Positions 37,385-45,990 of a stretch of DNA of 64,000 bases are shown here, piece after piece. The DNA comes from Pedosphaera parvula Ellin514 (lineage in GTDB: Bacteria; Verrucomicrobiota; Verrucomicrobiia; Limisphaerales; Pedosphaeraceae). Each line of letters starts with the position of its first letter. Within the stretch, counting starts at the first letter, position 1. Location of the stretch: contig NZ_ABOX02000005.1 in the NCBI RefSeq assembly GCF_000172555.1, forward strand, positions 158,529 through 222,528, read 5' to 3'. Below the pieces are notes generated by a model. The model was not told the origin of the DNA, did not search any database, and was given only the letters and a program-made list of their open reading frames with translations. The translations under genes were made by a program, and so were the position numbers.

Positions 37385-38105
37385 TTTTGATTATTCCATT
37401 TATTACGGGCGATTTCACAATGAAACCGAAGAACATGCGACAATTATGGCCAATTGGTTGCAAACGGTCATTGGCCCGCACCTCCCCAAAGACAAGCAGT
37501 CTTCAATCATCGATATAGGTTGTGGTTACGGATTTGCACTTCGGGCAATGCGGAATCTCGGGTATCAATCGCTACAGGGACTCGAAATGTCTCCACAACA
37601 GGCTGAACGCTGCCGCAAGGCCGGGTTTGAAGTGGCGGTTAGTGACTCAACAGTGGAGTGGTTGGGCCGGAACCGTGAGAGCTTTGCGTTCGCGGTGGTG
37701 TTAGATGTTTTGGAGCACGTGCCCGTGGAAGTGCAAATAAATTTCATGCGTGCCATTTACGAATCACTTAAACCAGGGGGCAGCGTTGTTCTGACTGTTC
37801 CCAACGCCAATGCGATTCTTAATGCACGCTGGCGCTACAACGATTACACGCATTATTCGAGTTTCACGGAACATTCTCTTTATTTTGTGCTGAAAAACGC
37901 CGGATTTAAAACCATTGACCTTGATGCGTCCAAAGGACTTGGAAAAATGCCGAAGCGCCTCTGGCGGAAGAGCAGTCGTGATGCGCTGCGCAAATGGATG
38001 GTTCGTTGGTGTTGGTTTCAGGTCTTTAAGGCGGAGCTTCCCTGGGAACGTTTGCAGGACATCAGCTTTGAACTCAATCTGAAGGCTGTGGCAACAAAAG
38101 CGTGA
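37377..38105 (+). CDS. Class I SAM-dependent methyltransferase
   Basis: A 242-residue methyltransferase starting at ATG 37377, inside the end of wzt; the frame is open 32 codons earlier. The SAM-binding motif SSIIDIGCGYGFALRAM and the post-I acidic GLEMSPQQ are clear, then VVLDVLEHVPVEVQ and LKPGGSVVLTVPN. Likely methylates a glycan end or sugar precursor. Its stop overlaps the GTG start of the HAD protein (GTGA). Confidence 0.85.
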   Translation: MNNFDYSIYYGRFHNETEEHATIMANWLQTVIGPHLPKDKQSSIIDIGCGYGFALRAMRNLGYQSLQGLEMSPQQAERCRKAGFEVAVSDSTVEWLGRNRESFAFAVVLDVLEHVPVEVQINFMRAIYESLKPGGSVVLTVPNANAILNARWRYNDYTHYSSFTEHSLYFVLKNAGFKTIDLDASKGLGKMPKRLWRKSSRDALRKWMVRWCWFQVFKAELPWERLQDISFELNLKAVATKA

Positions 38106-40096
38106 ATTCTGTTCGTTCGTTTGATGTTTTTGATACCTGCCTTACACGGCGAAGGGCGGTGCCATCCGACGTTTTCTACACTGTTGGGCGCATTGTTTTT
38201 ACCAAGCTTGGCATATTGCCGACGCGAGAAAAACTGGAGGATTTTGTCGCCAACCGAATTGAAGCTGAACGTCTCGCACGCCAACGCATAAGCAGAGAAG
38301 AGATTACCCTCGTTGAAATCTGGGAGGTGCTTCTTTCGTCACTAGGCTGGACGGATAAAGACCTCATTAAATGTGAAATTGAAGCGGAAGAACAACTACT
38401 CTTTCCCATCGCGATCATGCGCGAACAAGTATTGACTTCGCGCAAGCAGGGTATCCGGGTGGTATTTACTTCGGATACTTATCTGCCTCGGAGTTTTGTT
38501 GAGAAGTTATTGATTAACAGAGGTTTTGCCGAACCTGGGGATGGATTTTACATCTCCAGTGAAATCGGGAAAACGAAAGCTTCGGGCAATCTGTTCAAAC
38601 ATCTCCTGCAAGCCGAGGCTGTGAGTCCGAACAAAGTGCAGCATGTCGGTGATAATGTTCAAAGCGATTATTTGGTTGCCAAGTCGTGCGGGATTGACGC
38701 GGCTCTTTGCGACTATGCGAATGCTACACCATATGAACTGCGCCTCCTGCAATTGGAGTCATGCCGCGGCGCGGCCGCAGAGATAGTGGGAGCCGCGCGA
38801 GCCTTCCGGTTGCAGCGCCATGGGTTGGACAATATTCCGCTTAAGGAGATGGTGGGACAATTTGCAGGCCCGTTTGTAATGGGTTTTGCCGTTTGGCTGT
38901 TGAAACGTGCTCGAGAGACAGGGGTGAAGCGCCTTTATTTTCTTTCTCGCGATTGCCAATTGATTTGGAAGGCAGCTTCCGTGCTGGCTCCCGAGTTTGG
39001 GGGAATCGAGTGCAAATATCTCTACGTTTCACGTCAGGCTCTTTTCCTTCCCTCCGCAGGAGCCATTTCACCCGAGGAAATGACCTGGATGAGGAGGTTC
39101 TTTGAAGAGCCTCGTCTGGATCGGCTTTTGGCGAAGCTTGAGTTAACCTTTGACGATGTCCAAGGCAGTCTGGGGGCTATGGCCGGTGAGCAAAAAGGAG
39201 CTTACTGCCTTAAGTCTGAGTCCGATTGGGACCTTTTTTGGAATGCGCTAAATCAGGAGCCGACTAAAAAGCGAATTCTGGATCTTATCAGTACACGCCG
39301 ACAGTCAGCTTTGGAATACTTCCGGACGGCGGGACTATTCGATTCTGTCTCCTGGGCCCTGGTTGACATCGGGTGGTTTTTGACCTGCCAGCACTCCTTG
39401 CGAAAGCTTCTTCTTGCCGGTGGATGGACGGGCCAGTTACAGGGTTTTTATTTGGGGCTCCAACAAGGGCGGAAAGGTCCGGCAGAGGCAGGGACCGCCG
39501 AGGCCATGTTTTATCAGCGTGCTCCTGACGTCCCACATGCGTTGCAAAATTCTGGCATTTTTTCGTGTGCCACGCTGCTTGAACATTTGATTGGATGCGC
39601 TGATCATCCAACAGTTCATCATTATGCGGCCGCAGGAAATGTGGCTCAACCGGTTTTTGGCGGAACCCTGAAAGAATCGGAAGCGAACCTGGCGGCCGAA
39701 CTCCATGAATTGACTTTAAGTTTTGTTAACGAGAACCGCTCGCTGGTCTCAACTTTTTCAAACTCCACCACCTGCCGAATCCTGCTCGATGTTCTCGTAT
39801 CAAATTTTGTGAAATTTCCGAGCGAGAATATGGCAAAATCGATCGCGGCACTTTCGGCGGCATTTGACCAAAACAACCTGGACTCGATGCCAATCGTGAA
39901 AGCATTTAATTTTTTTAATGCACTGACTCCGATGCTCCCGAGACGATATCCATTTCTTCGTTTTTGGAAGGAGATGGACTGCCTCTGGCCGGAGGGTTCT
40001 TTGGCGATGACCGCGCCGAATGTGCAATATGTTCTGGCAGCGAGCCAATTTGCCGCCAGAGTTCGTTCAAAAGTTTGGCGGACGATTCGACGTTAA
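38102..40096 (+). CDS. COG5610-like HAD hydrolase with large C-terminal region
   Basis: A 664-residue protein starting with GTG, overlapping the methyltransferase stop by 4 bp. Residues ~1-215 form a HAD domain: SFDVFDTCLTR (nucleophile Asp and +2 Asp), VVFTSDTYLP (motif II), GKTKASGN (motif III Lys) and HVGDNVQSD (motif IV). Residues ~220-664 are less clear, with FLSRDCQLIW and VDIGWFLTCQHSL, as in large HAD proteins of surface-glycan loci. It may hydrolyse or transfer a phosphate on a glycan intermediate. Function unproven. Confidence 0.75.
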   Translation: MNSVRSFDVFDTCLTRRRAVPSDVFYTVGRIVFTKLGILPTREKLEDFVANRIEAERLARQRISREEITLVEIWEVLLSSLGWTDKDLIKCEIEAEEQLLFPIAIMREQVLTSRKQGIRVVFTSDTYLPRSFVEKLLINRGFAEPGDGFYISSEIGKTKASGNLFKHLLQAEAVSPNKVQHVGDNVQSDYLVAKSCGIDAALCDYANATPYELRLLQLESCRGAAAEIVGAARAFRLQRHGLDNIPLKEMVGQFAGPFVMGFAVWLLKRARETGVKRLYFLSRDCQLIWKAASVLAPEFGGIECKYLYVSRQALFLPSAGAISPEEMTWMRRFFEEPRLDRLLAKLELTFDDVQGSLGAMAGEQKGAYCLKSESDWDLFWNALNQEPTKKRILDLISTRRQSALEYFRTAGLFDSVSWALVDIGWFLTCQHSLRKLLLAGGWTGQLQGFYLGLQQGRKGPAEAGTAEAMFYQRAPDVPHALQNSGIFSCATLLEHLIGCADHPTVHHYAAAGNVAQPVFGGTLKESEANLAAELHELTLSFVNENRSLVSTFSNSTTCRILLDVLVSNFVKFPSENMAKSIAALSAAFDQNNLDSMPIVKAFNFFNALTPMLPRRYPFLRFWKEMDCLWPEGSLAMTAPNVQYVLAASQFAARVRSKVWRTIRR

Positions 40097-41074
40097 TTGC
40101 TCCGCCGGCTTTTTAGAGTCGTGGATACATCAGTCATCATCTGCACGCGCAATCGGGCTGGCTCGTTGAAGGAGACCTTGGAGTCGGTTAAGGAGTTGCG
40201 TTCGATGCTGGGACTGCAACAGGAAGTTTTGGTGGTGGACAATGGTTCCAGTGACGAGACGCAAGCTGTGGTGAAACAAACGCAGTTTGCGGAGATTAAA
40301 CTCCGATATGTTTTTGAGTCGCGTCCGGGATTGGCGGTGGCGAGAAATCGGGGAGTGAAGGAGGCGCGTGGCCGGTTGTTGCTTTTTACCGATGACGATG
40401 TGCGTTTGCCGCAGAACTGGATTGAGTTGATGTGCAGTCCGATTTTGGAGGGGCGGGCAGATGCGGTTGTGGGCCGGGTTAAGCTGGCACCGGAGTTGGA
40501 GCGGGGATGGATGACGGCCACTCATCGCTCATGGCTGGCCAGCACTGAAGGCGTGGACTTTGGTAATCCTGAGAGGTTGGTTGGCGCCAATATGGCGCTC
40601 AACCGGGCGGTGTTTGAGAAGGTGCCGATGTTCGATGAGGAATTGGGGGCAGGTGCATTGGGTTCCGGGGAGGAGACACTTTTTTCGCTGCAGTTGAAAG
40701 AGGCAGGGTTTCGACTGGGAGCGGTGCCGGCCAGTGAGGTCTGGCATTTTTTTGGTGAAGAGCGTTTAAGGCGCAGGAGTTGGCTGGCGGCCTGCATGCA
40801 GCAGGGGAAATCGGGAGCTTACCTGAACCATCACTGGCGGCACGAACGGTTGGCGCGGGCGCGATATCGGCTCTATGCGAATTTGGCAAGATATTATTTT
40901 TGGCGGGTGGTGAAGTGGAAGGAATGTCGGAGGGCGGAAGGGATTCCACTGTGGGAGTTAATTCTTTTGGAGCGGGTGAACCGGCTTCAGCATTATTTTG
41001 TCGAGTGCAAGCGGCCTTACAACTATGAGGTGCGTGGTTTGGTAAAGAGCGGTGGCGCAGCAGTGGCTTCGTAA
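40097..41074 (+). CDS. GT2 family glycosyltransferase, tandem copy 1
   Basis: GT-A enzyme of up to 325 residues with TSVIICTRNRAGSLKETLESV, VLVVDNGSSDET, ARNRGVKEARG, the metal-site TDDDVRLP and a late GSGEETLFSLQL. The frame opens with TTG directly after the HAD stop; GTG at 40121 is an alternative start. About one-third to one-half of motif positions are shared with the next gene, suggesting a tandem duplication. Confidence 0.85.
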   Translation: MLRRLFRVVDTSVIICTRNRAGSLKETLESVKELRSMLGLQQEVLVVDNGSSDETQAVVKQTQFAEIKLRYVFESRPGLAVARNRGVKEARGRLLLFTDDDVRLPQNWIELMCSPILEGRADAVVGRVKLAPELERGWMTATHRSWLASTEGVDFGNPERLVGANMALNRAVFEKVPMFDEELGAGALGSGEETLFSLQLKEAGFRLGAVPASEVWHFFGEERLRRRSWLAACMQQGKSGAYLNHHWRHERLARARYRLYANLARYYFWRVVKWKECRRAEGIPLWELILLERVNRLQHYFVECKRPYNYEVRGLVKSGGAAVAS

Positions 41075-41075
41075 G

Positions 41076-42032
41076 ATGGAAAAGAAGAGAGAAAACTTCG
41101 ATTGTTCAGTCATTATCTGCACGCGTAACTGTGCTCCATCGCTGGAAAAAACTTTGCAAGCGATGGGAGGGGTCTGTGTTCCGGCAGGATGGCGCGCAGA
41201 ATTGATCGTAGTGGATAATGCCTCCACGGACAATACGGCGAGGGTGGCGCGAAGCGCCCAGCTTAAGAATTTTGAGGTTCGGTATTTGTATGAGGAAAAG
41301 GCCGGGAAAAGCAATGCCTTGAACAGTGGAGTGGCCGCAGCTCAAGGCGAGGTCATTCTTTTTACTGATGACGATGTGATACCAGTGGTTGACTGGCTTG
41401 ACAGATTGGCCACACCGCTGTTGAAGCGGAAGTGCGATGCGGTGGTGGGGCGGATTGAGCTGGCGGAAAGTTTGTTGAGGCCGTGGATGGATTCGACACA
41501 CAAATTATGGTTGGCTGCGCCGGACCTGCCGCCGGATGGCGAAGTGGAGTTGATTGGCGCCAACATGGGTTTTCATCGGTCGGTGCTCAAGTCGGTGCCA
41601 AAGTATGATCCGGAGCTTGGGCCTGGAGCCAGTGGGTTTGGCGAGGAGACGGTCTTCTCGTGGCAATTGTGCGCGGCGGGTTTGCGATTGAAATCGGTTC
41701 CTGAAGCGCTGGTGGTGCATCATCCTGCGGCTTCCAGGCTGTTGCGTTCTCAGTGGCTGGCTGCAGCACATAAGCGGGGTAAATCCCTGGCCTACATGCT
41801 GCATCACTGGAAACATGGCGAAATCAGGGTGCCTGCCTTCCGTGCTGGTTTTTTGAAATTAAAGCTGTTGCTCCGACGAATGATGCAACCTCCTCCACCG
41901 CTGGACGGGGAAGGAGCCCCTTCATGGGAAATGAGCTATGTGGCTGAAATAGAAATGTGCCGGCAATTTCTGAAGGAGAGAAGACGGTCCAGAAATTATG
42001 AGAAGAAAGGGTTGGTTAAACTGAGAGTCTAG
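41076..42032 (+). CDS. GT2 family glycosyltransferase, tandem copy 2
   Basis: A 318-residue GT-A enzyme starting at ATG 41076, one base after the previous stop. Motifs run parallel to copy 1: CSVIICTRNCAPSLEKTLQAM, LIVVDNASTDNT, SNALNSGVAAAQGEVILFTDDDV, GANMGFHRSVL and SGFGEETVFSWQL. Retained parallel spacing along the whole length supports duplication and divergence to a second acceptor or donor. Confidence 0.86.
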   Translation: MEKKRENFDCSVIICTRNCAPSLEKTLQAMGGVCVPAGWRAELIVVDNASTDNTARVARSAQLKNFEVRYLYEEKAGKSNALNSGVAAAQGEVILFTDDDVIPVVDWLDRLATPLLKRKCDAVVGRIELAESLLRPWMDSTHKLWLAAPDLPPDGEVELIGANMGFHRSVLKSVPKYDPELGPGASGFGEETVFSWQLCAAGLRLKSVPEALVVHHPAASRLLRSQWLAAAHKRGKSLAYMLHHWKHGEIRVPAFRAGFLKLKLLLRRMMQPPPPLDGEGAPSWEMSYVAEIEMCRQFLKERRRSRNYEKKGLVKLRV

Positions 42033-42120
42033 TGTGCGCGGAGAATATGGAGCCATGGATGATGCGTTGCTTGTTTGCATGGCGGTGGCGGGTTGGGAAA
42101 TTTTCTAGGGTTAAATATAA

Positions 42121-42933
42121 ATGGTGTCGCGTTTGATAAGGCTCGGGATCTCGCTGGTGGTGTTTGGGGGCGACTTTTTGGTGAGGTTAGTGGGAGGGCG
42201 GCGGGCGGGAAGCTGCGTAGTGATCAATTATCATTCGGTGCACGATGAGACGCGGGAGCGATTTGCCAGGCAGTGTGAGCTGGTGTTGAAGCTGGCGCGG
42301 CCTGTTTTCGCGGCGCGGGAGTTGAGTTTTGAGAAGGGGTCGCGTTATGTGGCAATCACTGCCGACGATGCGTTTTGCAGTTTCATCAAAAACGGTGTGC
42401 CCGAAATGGTGCAACGAAAGATACCGGTGACTTTGTTTGTGCCGACGGGTTATCTCGGACGGCGTTCGAGCTGGGATGATTATGGCGGTCCCAACCAGGT
42501 GGGTGAGGAATTGGTGACGGCCGAGGATCTGAAGCGATTGGCGGTGTGTGAGACAATTGATTTCGGTTCGCATGGTGTCAATCATCCGGACCTGGCGAAG
42601 ATGACGGAAGCAGAAGCCCGGCGGGAATTGAAGGAATCGAAAGATTCGTTAATCGCTATCACGAGGCGCGAGATCAAGGGTGTGAGTTTTCCCTACGGCA
42701 GTTACGGGGACCGGGAATTGAAACTGGTTTCGGAAACTGGTTACCAGTTTTGTTTTGGATCGACGGCTGAGAGTGTGAGTTCCGCTTTGCGGGGAGGATT
42801 GATGGGCCGGGTATCGGTGCAACCGACGGATTGGGAGTTGGAATTCAAATTGAAGGTGCTGGGGGCGTATCGCTGGGTGAAATGGGCATCATCGGGCAAG
42901 CGGTCGATCTTTTCCCTCCTCAAGCGGAATTAA
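42121..42933 (+). CDS. Polysaccharide deacetylase
   Basis: A 270-residue NodB-fold protein: CVVINYHSVHDE, YVAITADDAFCSF in place of the usual TFDDG, VTLFVPTGYLG, DFGSHGVNHPDLAKM with the metal histidines, and FPYGSYGDREL. The N-terminus has a hydrophobic segment (LIRLGISLVVFGGDFLV) that may anchor it. The third deacetylase module in the locus. Confidence 0.84.
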   Translation: MVSRLIRLGISLVVFGGDFLVRLVGGRRAGSCVVINYHSVHDETRERFARQCELVLKLARPVFAARELSFEKGSRYVAITADDAFCSFIKNGVPEMVQRKIPVTLFVPTGYLGRRSSWDDYGGPNQVGEELVTAEDLKRLAVCETIDFGSHGVNHPDLAKMTEAEARRELKESKDSLIAITRREIKGVSFPYGSYGDRELKLVSETGYQFCFGSTAESVSSALRGGLMGRVSVQPTDWELEFKLKVLGAYRWVKWASSGKRSIFSLLKRN

Positions 42934-42946
42934 CTGAAGATTTTTC

Positions 42947-44095
42947 ATGGGGCAAAATGCAATGTCATACACGGTCGAAATCGACAAGGTGAGTTCTGCG
43001 GAATGGAGCGGGTTGATGGAGTTGTTTGAAGATTCCAATCCGTATCAGACGTGGAGCTACGGAGCCATTCGGTGGGGCGAAGAGAACTTGAGTCACCTGG
43101 TTTTGCGAAAAGGGGATAGCTCGGTGATGGCAATGGCGCAGTTGCGGATTATTCGTCCCAAGCTGGTTGGGGGCGGGGTGGCGTATTTGCGTTGGGGGCC
43201 GATTTGCCATTTGCGCGGGGCCACGTTGGATTTACAAACCGTGAAGCTGGTGATGAAAGAGCTGCACGAAGAGTACGTGCGGAAACGGAAGTTGTTTTTG
43301 CGGATTTTGCCGGATGCCTTTGTGGGCTCTCCGCGCGCCGGGATTTTCGAGGAAGCATTCAGTGAATACGGCGAAGTGCAGCCGGGTCGGGCGAGCGCTG
43401 ACCGGACCTTTGTACTGGACCTGACGCCAACGTTGGAGGAGTTGCGCAAGAAGCTGGATCAGAAATGGCGGAACCAGTTGAATCGCTCGGAGAAGAATAA
43501 TTTGACCATCGTGGAGGGAACGGGCCGGGAGGAGTATAAAGTGTTCGTCAAAATTTATGAAGAGATGTGGGCACGGAAGAAGTTCGATACGACTGTGGAT
43601 GTGCACGAGTTTGGCCGGATTACGGAAGATTTACCGGGCGGGCAGAAGTTCAAGACGCTGATTTGCCAGCGCGAGGGTGTGCCGGTGTGCGGGATTGTGT
43701 GTTCGGCGGTGGGTAGCATGGGGATTTATCTCCTCGGCGCGACGAACGATCAGGGCCTGGACAGCAAGGGAGCTTATTTGTTGCAGTGGACGATGATCAA
43801 ATGGCTGAAGGAGAATGGTTTCAAATATTATGATTTGGGCGGGATTGATCCGGAACTTAATCCCGGTGTGTATCATTTCAAGAAGGGTTTCTCCGCAGAG
43901 GACATGACGCGGATGGCGCCGTTGGAATCGTGTGAAGCCGTGATGAGCTCGCTGTTCATGAAGGCGGCGGACTTTGGCCGGGGCGGCGCGCAGAAAGCGG
44001 CGAGCAAGTTTAAGAACGATGTTGCCGGGGCGATTGGAAGATTGAAGCCGGCTCCCAAGCTGAACCAGGCAGAACCGGGCAATCCGAACACTTGA
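42947..44095 (+). CDS. FemAB-like peptidyl/aminoacyl transferase
   Basis: A 382-residue FemAB-family protein with the two-GNAT layout: NPYQTWSYGAIRW near 28-40, KLDQKWRNQLNRSEKNNLTI near 166-185 and FKYYDLGGIDPELNPGVYHFKKGF near 293-316. The D-L-G-G-I-D and F-K-K-G-F motifs are typical of FemX/FemAB enzymes, which use aminoacyl-tRNA to extend cell-wall precursors. Here it probably decorates EPS. The ATG at 42947 is 13 bp after the deacetylase; an alternative ATG is at 42962. Confidence 0.83.
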   Translation: MGQNAMSYTVEIDKVSSAEWSGLMELFEDSNPYQTWSYGAIRWGEENLSHLVLRKGDSSVMAMAQLRIIRPKLVGGGVAYLRWGPICHLRGATLDLQTVKLVMKELHEEYVRKRKLFLRILPDAFVGSPRAGIFEEAFSEYGEVQPGRASADRTFVLDLTPTLEELRKKLDQKWRNQLNRSEKNNLTIVEGTGREEYKVFVKIYEEMWARKKFDTTVDVHEFGRITEDLPGGQKFKTLICQREGVPVCGIVCSAVGSMGIYLLGATNDQGLDSKGAYLLQWTMIKWLKENGFKYYDLGGIDPELNPGVYHFKKGFSAEDMTRMAPLESCEAVMSSLFMKAADFGRGGAQKAASKFKNDVAGAIGRLKPAPKLNQAEPGNPNT

Positions 44096-44105
44096 TTATT
44101 CAGTC

Positions 44106-45053
44106 ATGGATATTTCCGTTGTCATCCTAAGTTGGAACGACCGCTCTTATCTCGAGGAGTGCCTTGAGAGCCTGGAGCAGGGATCGGTTTCGCACAGCCT
44201 GGAAATCATCGTGGTGGACAATGCATCCACCGACGGATCGCCGGAGATGGTGGAGTCGAAATATCCGCGGGTGAAACTCATCAGGAACCGGGAGAATTTA
44301 GGATTCCCCAAAGGCAACAATGTGGGGATTGAAGCGAGCCGGGGGAAATATGTTTGCCTGCTGAATTCGGATATAAAGGTTTTGGGCCGTTGCCTGGACA
44401 TCCTGGTGGATTACATGGATGAGCATCGTGACATTGGGATGATTGGCCCCAGGATTCTAAACGGTGACCGGACGCATCAGAGTTCGTGCCGCCGGTTTCC
44501 GACATTGTGGAATAACTTTTGTGTGATGACGGGATTGGCGAAGCTTTTGCCGGGCTCGAAGTTTTTCAGCGGTGAGCATATGTTTTATTTCAAGGGCGAC
44601 CGGGAGTTGGACGTGGAGGTACTGGTGGGTTGCTTTTGGATGGTTCGGCGTGAGGCGATGGAGAAATTCGGGCTGTTGGATGAAGGGTTCTTCATGTATG
44701 CGGAGGATGTGGACTGGTGCAAGCGATGCTGGGCATCAGGGTGGCGGATTACATTCCATCCCGGCGCGGAATCGGTTCATTATCGCGGGGGCAGTAGTGC
44801 GAAGCGTGACCCGGTGTGGCTGGCGCTCACGCAGCAACGGTCGATTTTACGTTACTGGAAAAAGCATCACGGTGTGACGGGCCAGGTGAGCATGAGTTGC
44901 CTGATATTTGCGCATAAGTGCGCGCGCTGGGTGGCGGCGCTGGGGAGTTACGTGATGAGGCCTTCGAAGCGAAAAGACAGCCTGACGCGGATGCAGGTTT
45001 CGGCGGCGTCGATGATGGCAATTTTGGGGCGAAGCAATGGCGGGCAGGCGTAG
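44106..45053 (+). CDS. GT2 family glycosyltransferase, rhamnosyltransferase-like
   Basis: A 315-residue GT-A enzyme: DISVVILSWNDRSYLEECLESL, IIVVDNASTDGSPEMVE, NLGFPKGNNVGIEASRGKYV, the metal-binding LLNSDIKV, and VGCFWMVRREAMEKFGLLDEGFFMYAEDVDWCKR. These are typical of the WcaA/rhamnosyltransferase subgroup. A dTDP-rhamnose gene start lies at 62.8 kb, so a rhamnosyl donor is possible. It starts 10 bp after the FemAB gene. Confidence 0.88.
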   Translation: MDISVVILSWNDRSYLEECLESLEQGSVSHSLEIIVVDNASTDGSPEMVESKYPRVKLIRNRENLGFPKGNNVGIEASRGKYVCLLNSDIKVLGRCLDILVDYMDEHRDIGMIGPRILNGDRTHQSSCRRFPTLWNNFCVMTGLAKLLPGSKFFSGEHMFYFKGDRELDVEVLVGCFWMVRREAMEKFGLLDEGFFMYAEDVDWCKRCWASGWRITFHPGAESVHYRGGSSAKRDPVWLALTQQRSILRYWKKHHGVTGQVSMSCLIFAHKCARWVAALGSYVMRPSKRKDSLTRMQVSAASMMAILGRSNGGQA

Positions 45054-45102
45054 GTTGGCAGGAATTTTGGCGGTGGTTTTTTGAAATGAGAAGTTGGCGG
45101 AT

Positions 45103-45723
45103 ATGATCGGGCGGTTGTTGAGCTACGCGAGTCGTCATGGCGTGCGGGCGACGCTTGGTCGGGCCCGGGTTTCGCTAGGACGCGCGGCAACAGGGAACCG
45201 GATGGTGTTGTTTTACTGCGATCTTGGGGAGGTGCAAGCGGACGAGGGGGAACGGCGAGAGGTTGAGCGGAAGGGGTCTGAAAAGGAATTGAGTCCGCAG
45301 GAGTTGGCACGCATCACAAATGCGTGGCGCCCCGAGGAAACGCGGCGGTTGATGCGCGAGCGGTTTGAGAGAGGGGCGACGTTGTGGTTGTTGAAGCTGG
45401 ATGGGGAGATAGCGGCGTTTGGGTGGACGATGGCGGGTGGGACGATGGAGCCGCATTATTTTCCACTCGGAGAGCGGGATGTGCATTTGTTTGATTTTTT
45501 TGTGTTTCCAGAATTTCGGGGGAAGCGGTTGAACCCGGGATTAGTGAATCATATTTTGGGAAAGTTGGCAGAGGAAGGGAAGGCGCGGGCGTTTATCGAG
45601 GCGGCGGAGTGGAATGTGGCGCAGTTGAGTTCGTTGAGCCGGACGAGGTTTCGGAGGTTTGGGGCGGCGAGAAAGATGCGGGTGCTGGGGCGAACGTTGG
45701 TGGTGTGGAGTAGAGAGAAGTGA
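45103..45723 (+). CDS. GNAT-like acetyltransferase
   Basis: A 206-residue protein with a GNAT core: TLWLLKLDGEIAAFGWTMAGG, LFDFFVFPEFRGKRLNPGLVNHIL (the R-G-K/R acetyl-CoA loop) and ARAFIEAAEWNVAQLSSLSRTRF. The ATG at 45103, with GGCGG immediately upstream, is preferred over a TTG at 45094. Strong coding-strand G bias like the asnB-type gene. Probably N-acetylates an amino sugar; substrate unknown. Confidence 0.75.
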   Translation: MIGRLLSYASRHGVRATLGRARVSLGRAATGNRMVLFYCDLGEVQADEGERREVERKGSEKELSPQELARITNAWRPEETRRLMRERFERGATLWLLKLDGEIAAFGWTMAGGTMEPHYFPLGERDVHLFDFFVFPEFRGKRLNPGLVNHILGKLAEEGKARAFIEAAEWNVAQLSSLSRTRFRRFGAARKMRVLGRTLVVWSREK

Positions 45724-45830
45724 GGGACTGCTTGTGTGGTCTGGATGGTTTTCGGAAGTGGTTGGTGGGTAGGTGTATATTTTTTTGGGTTGGATAGGCT
45801 ATGTCCAACCTCCTGGTTTAGGATGTGGGC

Positions 45831-45986
45831 ATGAACTGGGATTTTGGTTTTGATCGGCGGGTCAGGGCGGTATCGGGTATTTTGTTTTTGGGGGGAGGGC
45901 ATTCCGTAGAATTCCGGTCAGTTCCGGAAGTTTTTGGTGTTGGTGATGGTGGTCTCGGTTTTGTAACTTTTAACAACTGGAAATAA
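45831..45986 (+). CDS. Possible 51-residue ORF upstream of the UDP-sugar dehydrogenase
   Basis: An intact ORF from ATG 45831, with AGGA seven bases upstream, to TAA at 45984-45986, five bases before the wbpA-like ATG. The product is Gly- and Phe-rich with no recognised domain. The good ribosome site and close spacing allow a leader peptide or small gene, but chance is quite possible in this G-rich stretch. Confidence 0.25.
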   Translation: MNWDFGFDRRVRAVSGILFLGGGHSVEFRSVPEVFGVGDGGLGFVTFNNWK

Positions 45987-45990
45987 CGAT

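Noticed and set aside
45781..45990. Possible riboswitch or RNA leader before wbpA
   Set aside because: No convincing paired structure could be drawn; only a low-confidence small ORF was listed.
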